Shown piece after piece: positions 1-5,905 of a DNA stretch of 12,053 nt. This DNA is from Nitrospinaceae bacterium (GTDB lineage: Bacteria; Nitrospinota; Nitrospinia; Nitrospinales; VA-1): the NCBI GenBank assembly GCA_029261675.1, contig JAJDBA010000311.1, positions 1-12,053 on the forward strand. The letters run 5' to 3'. A program made the translations under genes and the position numbers. Below the pieces are notes generated by a model. It did no database searches, was not told where the DNA came from, and worked only from the letters and a program-made list of their open reading frames with translations. The stretch's first letter is position 1. The number at the start of each line of letters is the position of its first letter.

Positions 1-430
1 GTCCATCCGGGCGAGTTACTACGTCTCCCCCAAACCCCGCGCTACCTCTGGGTAAACCGTGACAGAGCGCACAAGAATCAGCTAATCCGGCACCAAGAGC
101 TCCAATGCTGCCTATATCTCCGATTCCGTCTAATACCCTCGGTCCTTGCCCTTGCGCTTTGGTAAATTTACGTTGAAATAATTGTCTGCCCCTGCGAACT
201 GCTCTGGCTGGATCCCGATTGATGATATATAAGGAAGAATCAGGTGTTTGTACATCACCTTGACCAGCACCAATTTGTTGCTCCAAAGACAATGCAATAC
301 CGCGACCTGCAATGTTTGGGGTTTGGGTCTGATCGGTAAGTTGAGCTTGCGAGCTACCAACCCAAATCAATGAGGTGATAGAAAAAAGGGTACTGAAAAA
401 AATGGTTTGTCTATTTGTTCTAAACTCCAT
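1..430 (-). CDS. Exported cytochrome c / di-haem oxidoreductase-like protein, 5' part (cut by window edge)
   Basis: The reading frame starts at 430 and runs open off the left edge, giving 143 visible residues. Residues 1-29 form a Sec signal peptide: basic start, hydrophobic stretch about 10-25, then SQA before the probable cut. A haem c attachment motif CxxCH (C120, C123, H124) is followed by G-rich LPRGSAGFGG and then TRPDG, a context that resembles di-haem cytochrome c peroxidase / thiol-oxidoreductase-like proteins. It should act in the periplasm in electron transfer or oxidation, but the substrate cannot be told and any second haem site lies outside the window. The start is well supported: AGGAGG lies at 437-442 with 6 nt spacing, and a good promoter sits just upstream. 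The frame is easily missed because it has no stop inside the window. Family assignment comes from motif recall, not from an alignment. Confidence 0.75.
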   Translation of the reverse strand, partial: MEFRTNRQTIFFSTLFSITSLIWVGSSQAQLTDQTQTPNIAGRGIALSLEQQIGAGQGDVQTPDSSLYIINRDPARAVRRGRQLFQRKFTKAQGQGPRVLDGIGDIGSIGALGAGLADSCALCHGLPRGSAGFGGDVVTRPDG

Positions 431-451
431 ACCTTGCCTCCTACGTTTCTA

Positions 452-480
452 ATAATAAAAAAATAATAGCCAAGTATCAA
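452..480 (-). promoter_or_regulatory. Sigma-70-type promoter for the cytochrome-like gene
   Basis: On the minus strand a -35 box TTGATA (475-480) is separated by exactly 17 nt from a -10 box TATTAT (452-457). Each matches the consensus at 5 of 6 positions. Transcription would start near 445, leaving a leader of only about 15 nt that holds the AGGAGG ribosome site. A/T-rich spacers produce such matches by chance, but the position relative to the gene is ideal. Confidence 0.5.
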
Positions 481-805
481 AGGAGCAAGTGTTGTTCCAA
501 TTATTGGGTTCTCAAAAATTTAAAAAATTAAACAGGGGAAAAACAGTTTCTTTCATTTTCAGTTTTTTCTTAGGGTGGAAGTCTATGAAAATTTTTAAAG
601 GGATTATGATTATTATTTCTCAATAGTGAGCAATAATAGATAAATTGTGTGTGGGGATGGATAAAATGATAGGAAAGTTTCCAAAGATTAGAGCAACGCT
701 TTCGGCATTTGTTACTCCTAAAGGCCGTTGGATTCCGCGGATTCTAGAAACTAGAATTATCTTTGATAATGGATTGAAAAACCGGGCTATTATTTGATGG
801 TTGCC
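481..805. other. Gene-poor spacer
   Basis: No convincing gene is seen here. On the plus strand there is a 13-codon reading frame at 585 preceded by GGTGGAAG, and a 46-residue frame at 657-797 with no recognisable motif and no clear ribosome site. A minus-strand frame enters from the 3' end of the hydrolase gene but crosses the terminator at 806-843. A perfect 7-bp inverted repeat with a 3-nt loop (ATTCTAG, AAA, CTAGAAT) lies at 741-757. The stretch may hold decayed coding DNA, but nothing identifies what it was. Confidence 0.4.
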
Positions 806-843
806 AAAAATACTTTGAAAGCAAAGTAGGGTGATCGAACCCT
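806..843 (-). terminator. Tandem-hairpin terminator of the metallo-hydrolase gene
   Basis: Read on the minus strand, two hairpins abut: AGGGT/ACCCT with a 6-nt loop (828-843, touching the stop codon), then ACTTTG/CAAAGT with a 4-nt loop (812-827), followed at once by ATTTTT (806-811). The position directly after the stop and the T-run fit an intrinsic terminator. The stems are short (5 and 6 bp), so termination may be only partial. Confidence 0.45.
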
Positions 844-1523
844 TATTTTCGGTGAGGGTTTTTGAAAGCCGCACCATGTCCGGGAATAATCCAATCGGCT
901 TTACCTAACACCAACTCGCGGGACTTTTTTATGCCATGAGGGTCTTCCGCCAGAGGATCTTCTTCTGGATAAAAGTTGGGTCCCCACCATAAATGCGTCA
1001 GAGCGTAAGTCCCCTCCGCCGTTTCGACAAGCAGGCTCGCATCTTCATTCGTGTGGCCTGGTGTGCGAATGACTTTAATGCCAGGTGCCAGTTCATAGTT
1101 GTCAGGGTGGTCCGACCAAATGTCATCTTTATAAATACCCCAAAAGTCAACAAGTGTGGCATTCGGAAATAAACCTAACTGTGTAACATGGTCAGGATGA
1201 TGATGGCTGATAAACACATGGGTTACATTTTTTGGTTCAATTCCTTTTGACTGAAGTTGAGTGAGAATACGGTCCCAGACACCGGGGGCCGCCATTCCTG
1301 GGTCGGCGATAAGAATAATATCTTTTCCCTGAACAAGCGAGATTGTGCTGGCTACCTTGCGCGAGCCATCTGTTCGTGCACCAGGAATCAATTCCTTTCC
1401 TTCAATCGGTTGAACGTAGCCGGAACTGAGTACGGATACACGATTGCCTGTGTTTTCGGCATTAGCCACGGCACTGCCTAAAACCCAGAGGAAAGTTAGG
1501 GTTGCTACAATTATTGAATTCAT
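843..1523 (-). CDS. Exported metallo-beta-lactamase-fold hydrolase, MBLAC1-like
   Basis: The product has 226 residues and a Sec signal peptide (hydrophobic 4-18, ANA at 20-22 before the cut), so it should act in the periplasm. The MBL-fold metal motifs are in order: HHHPDH (107-112, HxHxDH), H157 in TPGHTNED, and H216 in PGHGAAF. The early blocks (SSGY near 33-36, a TISLV strand near 60, LFPNA after the metal motif) recall metallo-beta-lactamase-domain protein 1 rather than true beta-lactamases. At the place of the usual metal-bridging Asp (normally a Gly-Asp pair) it has T176-H177-LWW. This may be a trait of a subfamily and could change metal use. The substrate is unknown; a lactonase, thioesterase or other ester hydrolase is possible. 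The start has AAGGA about 9 nt upstream. It lies downstream of the LysR gene on the same strand, with a 108-bp gap. Confidence 0.85.
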   Translation of the reverse strand: MNSIIVATLTFLWVLGSAVANAENTGNRVSVLSSGYVQPIEGKELIPGARTDGSRKVASTISLVQGKDIILIADPGMAAPGVWDRILTQLQSKGIEPKNVTHVFISHHHPDHVTQLGLFPNATLVDFWGIYKDDIWSDHPDNYELAPGIKVIRTPGHTNEDASLLVETAEGTYALTHLWWGPNFYPEEDPLAEDPHGIKKSRELVLGKADWIIPGHGAAFKNPHRK

Positions 1524-1562
1524 GTTTTGATTTCCTTAGAAATTTTTTAGCTATTTATCTAT

Positions 1563-1595
1563 GAAAAAGTTTTTTCAAGATGACAACACTTTTTC
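1563..1595. promoter_or_regulatory. Inverted repeat upstream of the metallo-hydrolase gene
   Basis: GAAAAAGT (1563-1570) and ACTTTTTC (1588-1595) form a perfect 8-bp inverted repeat with a 17-nt spacer, in the 108-bp gap between the LysR stop and the hydrolase start. It could be an operator or a weak hairpin ending LysR transcription. The arms are low-complexity A/T runs, so chance is a real possibility. Confidence 0.25.
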
Positions 1596-1631
1596 TAAAC
1601 CTTTTAGTTTGTAAAATTATATATTTTTATT

Positions 1632-2522
1632 TTATTCAAAACTAAGTAGCTCATGACTCATAAGATGATCGGATACAGGGTTAACAATTGTTCGGGGGGA
1701 AGACACTAAAAATAAATCCTCATAAACTCCTTCCAGGCTACCTAATTCCAGCATTTTTTTTCCCTTTATAAAAGATTGACCGGCAAATCTTGGCAGAGCT
1801 ACAAGCCCCATTCCTCGAACAGCCATTAGTTTCTGAACACTGGTGTCTTGAGTTTCCATGACCACTTCAATATTAATCTGGTTGGTTTTGAAATAATGAT
1901 CCAAGTCATGACGGCGTTTGCTGTGAAATGTGGGCAATAAAAAGGGTTGTCCTTGTAGAGATTCAGGGAAGCTTTTTATTAAACGGCGAAAACTTCGACT
2001 TCCAAAAACGGATATCGGATGACGACCTAAGGATCGAATGAAAAACCGCCGTAAATCTCCTACGTCCGGTTGGCAATCGGCTACTACCAGATCGATTTTG
2101 TGAGCCAGTAATTCTCGAAATAATAAATCACCGGTTCCTTCCAAAATAGTTACTGTGCAGGGGCCCCACAAAAAGGCGGCATCTGTCAAGCATTGGATAA
2201 CCGTTTTTGGGATGCTGTCTAATACTCCTATATTTAAATGAACCTTTCGCAAAAAAGACCCTGCCTGCAATACTTCTGTCAGCTCATTACCCAAGCTAAA
2301 AATCTGATTAGCATATTCCAAAGCAACTTGACCTGCTTGGGTTAGCACAAGTTTACGGTTTCTTCTCTCAAATAGGGCGCACCCTACTTCCTCTTCCAAA
2401 TGCTTAATCTGAATGCTAATCGCAGGTTGGCCTAGGTTTAACTTCTCCGAGGCCCTAGCAATGCTGCCCTCTTGTGCGACCTTCTGAAAATATTGTAGCC
2501 GTTGGTAATTTAGCCAAATCAT
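1632..2522 (-). CDS. LysR-family transcriptional regulator, NhaR-like
   Basis: The product has 296 residues, the usual LysR length. Residues about 5-65 are the winged helix-turn-helix: LNYQRLQYFQKVAQEGS, then ASEKLNLGQPAISIQIKHLE and FERRNRKLVLTQAG. Residues about 92-290 form the effector-binding domain. The LNYQRLQYF start, the LNIGVLDSIPK entry into the effector domain, and HKIDLVVADCQPD resemble E. coli NhaR, the Na+/H+ antiporter activator, more than typical LysR proteins. No antiporter gene is in the window, so the regulon probably differs. The start at 2522 begins the conserved domain at once; its ribosome site is weak. The gene is divergent from the export operon at 2944 and upstream of the metallo-hydrolase on its own strand, so either or both could be targets. 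A dyad typical of LysR boxes lies just upstream of the start. Confidence 0.9.
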   Translation of the reverse strand: MIWLNYQRLQYFQKVAQEGSIARASEKLNLGQPAISIQIKHLEEEVGCALFERRNRKLVLTQAGQVALEYANQIFSLGNELTEVLQAGSFLRKVHLNIGVLDSIPKTVIQCLTDAAFLWGPCTVTILEGTGDLLFRELLAHKIDLVVADCQPDVGDLRRFFIRSLGRHPISVFGSRSFRRLIKSFPESLQGQPFLLPTFHSKRRHDLDHYFKTNQINIEVVMETQDTSVQKLMAVRGMGLVALPRFAGQSFIKGKKMLELGSLEGVYEDLFLVSSPRTIVNPVSDHLMSHELLSFE

Positions 2523-2532
2523 GGGGGTCTCA

Positions 2533-2555
2533 ATAGTTTAATTTTAATAAACTAT
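2533..2555. promoter_or_regulatory. Candidate LysR operator (T-N11-A dyad)
   Basis: A perfect 8-bp inverted repeat, ATAGTTTA (2533-2540) and TAAACTAT (2548-2555) with a 7-nt spacer, lies 10 bp upstream of the LysR start codon. It satisfies the T-N11-A rule of LysR-type binding sites with the T and A placed symmetrically. The position suggests autoregulation and possibly control of the divergent operon. The sequence is A/T-rich, but a perfect 16-of-16 match makes chance less likely. Confidence 0.5.
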
Positions 2556-2611
2556 ATCATAAAAATATTTAAGTAACTTAATCTATTTAATATGCTCTAA
2601 CCTTACTAAAG

Positions 2612-2633
2612 ATTGATTGGAACGGTTATCAAT
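2612..2633. promoter_or_regulatory. Second dyad in the divergent regulatory region
   Basis: ATTGAT (2612-2617) and ATCAAT (2628-2633) form a perfect 6-bp inverted repeat with a 10-nt spacer. It sits about 310 bp before the adaptor gene start and could be a further regulator site. It differs from the dyad at 2533-2555 in sequence and spacing. Confidence 0.2.
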
Positions 2634-2648
2634 GTAGTCAGCTTGAAT

Positions 2649-2925
2649 GCTCAGGCGGAAATTAAAAGGCTAAAAAAGTGCTCAAACGGCTGACTACAGA
2701 AGAAATTTGGGGTTTTAAAGTGATGTATTTAGAGAAAAAGTTGATGATAGGTTTCTTCAGATTGTCGCGGGGTTCTATTTTTTAGATTCAGGAAGAATTG
2801 AATGGCTGGATAAATCGATATAGGCAGCTTGTTTGTAAGGGATTACTGCCCTAATGATATTCGAGAAATATTCCGTAAAGGACTGATTAAACAAATATTA
2901 AGTGAGGGCAAAACTTTTACCTCAA
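2649..2925 (+). pseudogene. Eroded fragments of IS3-type transposase OrfA
   Basis: Two short translated stretches look like pieces of a small IS3-family OrfA. Fragment A (2649-2719) reads AQAEIKRLKK, then after a one-base shift in an A6 run (2672-2677) reads VLKRLTTEEIWGFK. This resembles the leucine-zipper-like E-x-x-R-L-x-K...ER-x-I-L-K segment near the OrfA C-terminus. Fragment B (2853-2925) reads NDIREIFRKGLIKQILSEGK followed by TFT, resembling the N-terminal helix-turn-helix entry of such proteins. B lies after A, so they are either remains of two copies or rearranged. Stops and frameshifts break both. Homology is judged by eye only. Confidence 0.35.
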
Positions 2926-2943
2926 GTTTGAGTTATGTGAATT

Positions 2944-4368
2944 ATGAATACACCCAATTTAGCCAAAAAATCAAATGAGATGAACCTGGAACAGAGCCGA
3001 GGTCTCTTATCCGATGGTTTGCTCAATGATATGCAGCTCAATTCGCGAACTTTAGCTAATGTTCCTCGCCGACTTCGTGGATGGGCATGGTTCGCTATTA
3101 CTATTTTTGTAATATTTTCTGCTGCCTTACTTTTTGTACCTTGGACTCAAACAGTAACCGTCCAGGGGAAACTTTCAGCCTATTCAGCGGTAGAACGCCC
3201 TCAAGAGGTTCATGCGCAAATCAATGGAAGTCTTCAACGCTGGTTCGTACATGAAGGGGATTCTGTTAAGAAAGGAGACTTGGTCTTACAATTGGGTGAT
3301 GTAAATCCCAAATTTATGGCACCCGACCTCCTTAAACGATTGGATCAATCTCGTGACGCCCTTAAACAAAAAAGACAGGCGGCATTAGAGCGTGCAAATA
3401 TTTTGGATGAACGTATCGAAGAGATGAGTTCTTTGGCTCAGGCCGCCACTTCATCAGCAGGGGCAAGGGTATTAGAAGCTGGGAAGAAAACAGTTACCAC
3501 AGAGCAAAAAAGGATCTCAGCGAAAATAGCTAAAGAAACAGCTTTGTTAAACCTTCAGCGCTCCAAGACTTTGGAGGCGGAAGGATTGATTTCAAAACGC
3601 GAATTAGAGCTTGCAATCCAATCGGCAACTCAGACTGATGCAAACCTAAAAGGGGCGGAAGCGGAACTCAGTGGAACTCAGGAGGCCCAGGTAGCCTTAG
3701 AGCACAAGCGCAATAAAATCGATGCTGAATTGGTGCAGAAACTGTTGGCTACAAAATCAAAACGAGCAGCTGCTATGGGGGAGGCCGCCAAAGTTTCTAA
3801 GGAATTAGCTGACTTGGCGTTGACTCGGTCCAATGCGCTTCAAAGAAAAATTGCCAGCAAAATCATTGCACCTGTAGATGGGACAGTAGTTCGCTTAACA
3901 CCCGTTGGCCTCGGTGAAATCGTCCATCCTGGGGATTTGTTACTTACGATTGTGCCTAAGGAATCATCTCCAGCTATAGAAATGTGGGCGAATGCCATTG
4001 ATGCACCTTTATTAAAAACAGGGAGACCGGTTCGAATACTTTTTCAAGGAGTACCTGCTATTCCATTAGCTGCATGGCCGGAATTAATGGCTGGAACTTA
4101 TGATGGTCGGATTAAAGTTGTAGATCAATCGGCTTCAGCCAACGGTCAATTTCGCTTTTGGGTAGCTCCTGAAACCCATCGCAGAGAATGGCCACCTCAA
4201 TTACATGTTAGACAAGGAACGCAAGTAATGGGTTGGGTAATCTTAAATCGCGTTCCATTGTGGTACGAAATGTGGCGTCGTTTTAACCTGTTCCCTCCTG
4301 ATTACAACTCAGGAAGTATAACTTTTAAAGATGTTTTCCTGTCAAAAGCTGGAAGACCGGGCAAATAA
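2944..4368 (+). CDS. HlyD-family periplasmic adaptor (membrane fusion protein)
   Basis: The product has 474 residues. A cytoplasmic N-terminus of about 46 residues is followed by one membrane span (about 48-66). The first lipoyl/biotinyl half is near 85-119 (VHEGDSVKKGDLVLQLGD). A long helical hairpin rich in Ala, Glu, Lys and Leu covers about 125-302. The second lipoyl half is 303-338 (KIIAPVDGTVVRLTPVG, then VHPGDLLLTIVP), and a beta-barrel and membrane-proximal part fills about 345-435. This is the type I secretion / EmrA-like adaptor layout that bridges an inner-membrane transporter to a TolC-like channel. It is the first gene of a three-gene operon, with 58 bp to the next. The ATG at 2944 has no good ribosome site; M13 or M30 could be the real start, and neither would affect the membrane span. 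Confidence 0.9.
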   Translation: MNTPNLAKKSNEMNLEQSRGLLSDGLLNDMQLNSRTLANVPRRLRGWAWFAITIFVIFSAALLFVPWTQTVTVQGKLSAYSAVERPQEVHAQINGSLQRWFVHEGDSVKKGDLVLQLGDVNPKFMAPDLLKRLDQSRDALKQKRQAALERANILDERIEEMSSLAQAATSSAGARVLEAGKKTVTTEQKRISAKIAKETALLNLQRSKTLEAEGLISKRELELAIQSATQTDANLKGAEAELSGTQEAQVALEHKRNKIDAELVQKLLATKSKRAAAMGEAAKVSKELADLALTRSNALQRKIASKIIAPVDGTVVRLTPVGLGEIVHPGDLLLTIVPKESSPAIEMWANAIDAPLLKTGRPVRILFQGVPAIPLAAWPELMAGTYDGRIKVVDQSASANGQFRFWVAPETHRREWPPQLHVRQGTQVMGWVILNRVPLWYEMWRRFNLFPPDYNSGSITFKDVFLSKAGRPGK

Positions 4369-4426
4369 ACTTTTTATGAAATTCAAGGTTCTATTGGTTA
4401 CTGAATAAATATAGAAGGATGGAAGC

Positions 4427-5899
4427 ATGATGAAGGTTAATAAAATTGTGATAGTAGGGATATTGGTTTTGCTAATGGCCACTCCTTCGTTCGCAACAAA
4501 TTCCGCCGAAATGTCTTTGAAATTAGGATCGCCTTCTATTCTGACACTTCAATCTGTTTTAACTCAGGTGGAAGAAGGACATCCTTTACTAAAAGGAAGC
4601 CAAGCAGAAAAAATGGTGGCCAGCGGAAAATTATTGAAAGCCCTGGGAGCATTTGAACCCACCATTGTCAACGACTGGGAACTTGAACGCTTGGCGAAGG
4701 AGAGTAAGAACGAAAGCGTAGGCTTTAATGACACTTTTGTGAAAATGAAACATAAATCTGGCGTCAGAGGATTTGCGGGATTTCGGTTTGGGATTGGAGA
4801 TGTAAGGGTTGCGGATATTGGCATTGGCCGATCTAATCAACCTTTATTAGGAATTGCCATTCCACTCCTTCGTGGATTAAATATCAACCCTGATCATGCT
4901 GAATTAAAAAAATCAAATCTGGCAGACAAACAGGCTCTATTAGAAATTCAACAAACCCGGCAAGAGTTGTATTTTGGAGCGGCAACTCAGTATTGGAATT
5001 GGGTAGCGGCTTGGAAATTTATGGAAATTCAAAGAAAGGCTGTTGCGGTTGCGGAAGCGAGATTAGCTCAATTAATAAAACAAGGTTCCGCTGGATCGAT
5101 TGCAACGTTCGATGTGGACGAAGGAAGTCAAGAGGTTCAGCGAAGAAAAGATGGGCTTATTAAAGCTATGCGCAAGGTGGATGAGGAAAAATTAAAACTC
5201 GCTCTCTTTTTATGGGAAGACGATCCCTTGAATTCTCCAAACAACTTTAAAGCTCCTTTGTTTCCACCGTCACAAAAAAATTACTCGATACATGCTTTGA
5301 AAAAAGGGAAGCAGCACGCAGCAAATGCGCGACCGGAATTAAAAATGGTGAATTTGGAGGCAGAATTTAATCAGATCGATTTAAAGCTTGCTGAAAATAA
5401 TTTGCTTCCTGATCTGACACTTGAAGCAGAGCCTACAAGAAAGCCCGGAGAATTTGTTTTAGGGCTGGGATATCGTTTTGGCGTTCGCTTGAGTTTTCCA
5501 TTTTATCAACGCAAGGCACGTGGAGAACTTTTACAGGAAACAGGTAAAGCGCAACAGCTCAAATTGCTTCAGCGTTATCAACTGAAAAAAATCACTTTGG
5601 ATGTAGAAAATGCGTATTCAGCTGTAACGAGGGCTGAGGAACGTATAACGGTTTCGAAAAAAGCTCTTCTTTTTGCGAAAAAATTAGAGAAAGGCGAGCG
5701 TACTCGATTCAAGCTTGGCGCAACTACCTTACTTCTGGTTAATATGCGTGAGCGCAATGTTTTACACGCTGCAAAAGAATGGATTACAGCTATGGCAGAT
5801 TATCAAAAAGCGCAGGCGCTTTATCAATGGTCCACAGGTGAATGGGTAGATGGATTATTACCTTCCGATACCCCAGAGAAAAAAGTGAAAGGTTTATAA
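4427..5899 (+). CDS. TolC-like outer-membrane channel protein
   Basis: The product has 490 residues and a clear signal peptide (hydrophobic 7-18, PSFA at 20-23 before the probable cut). The mature part shows two long alpha-helical OEP-type repeats, about 40-260 and 305-475, as in TolC trimers that span the outer membrane and periplasm. Typical pieces are GIAIPLLRG near 140-150 and, in the second repeat, PELKMVNLEAEFNQIDLKLAE, LLPDLTLEAEP and LSFPFYQRKARGEL. The partner should be the adaptor encoded just upstream. The start is supported by AAGGATGGAAGC directly before ATG ATG; either Met would serve. The stop lies 6 bp before the ABC-protein start, so translational coupling is likely. Substrate cannot be inferred. 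Confidence 0.9.
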   Translation: MMKVNKIVIVGILVLLMATPSFATNSAEMSLKLGSPSILTLQSVLTQVEEGHPLLKGSQAEKMVASGKLLKALGAFEPTIVNDWELERLAKESKNESVGFNDTFVKMKHKSGVRGFAGFRFGIGDVRVADIGIGRSNQPLLGIAIPLLRGLNINPDHAELKKSNLADKQALLEIQQTRQELYFGAATQYWNWVAAWKFMEIQRKAVAVAEARLAQLIKQGSAGSIATFDVDEGSQEVQRRKDGLIKAMRKVDEEKLKLALFLWEDDPLNSPNNFKAPLFPPSQKNYSIHALKKGKQHAANARPELKMVNLEAEFNQIDLKLAENNLLPDLTLEAEPTRKPGEFVLGLGYRFGVRLSFPFYQRKARGELLQETGKAQQLKLLQRYQLKKITLDVENAYSAVTRAEERITVSKKALLFAKKLEKGERTRFKLGATTLLLVNMRERNVLHAAKEWITAMADYQKAQALYQWSTGEWVDGLLPSDTPEKKVKGL

Positions 5900-5905
5900 A
5901 AGATC

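Noticed and set aside
130..360. Minus-strand 76-residue frame
   Set aside because: It is a shadow of the cytochrome-like gene, which is in another frame on the same strand with a signal peptide, haem motif and ribosome site.
620..877. Minus-strand 85-residue reading frame with a hydrophobic look
   Set aside because: It starts inside the metallo-hydrolase 3' end, has no ribosome site and crosses the tandem-hairpin terminator. A faint likeness to membrane-transporter wording was not enough to call it.
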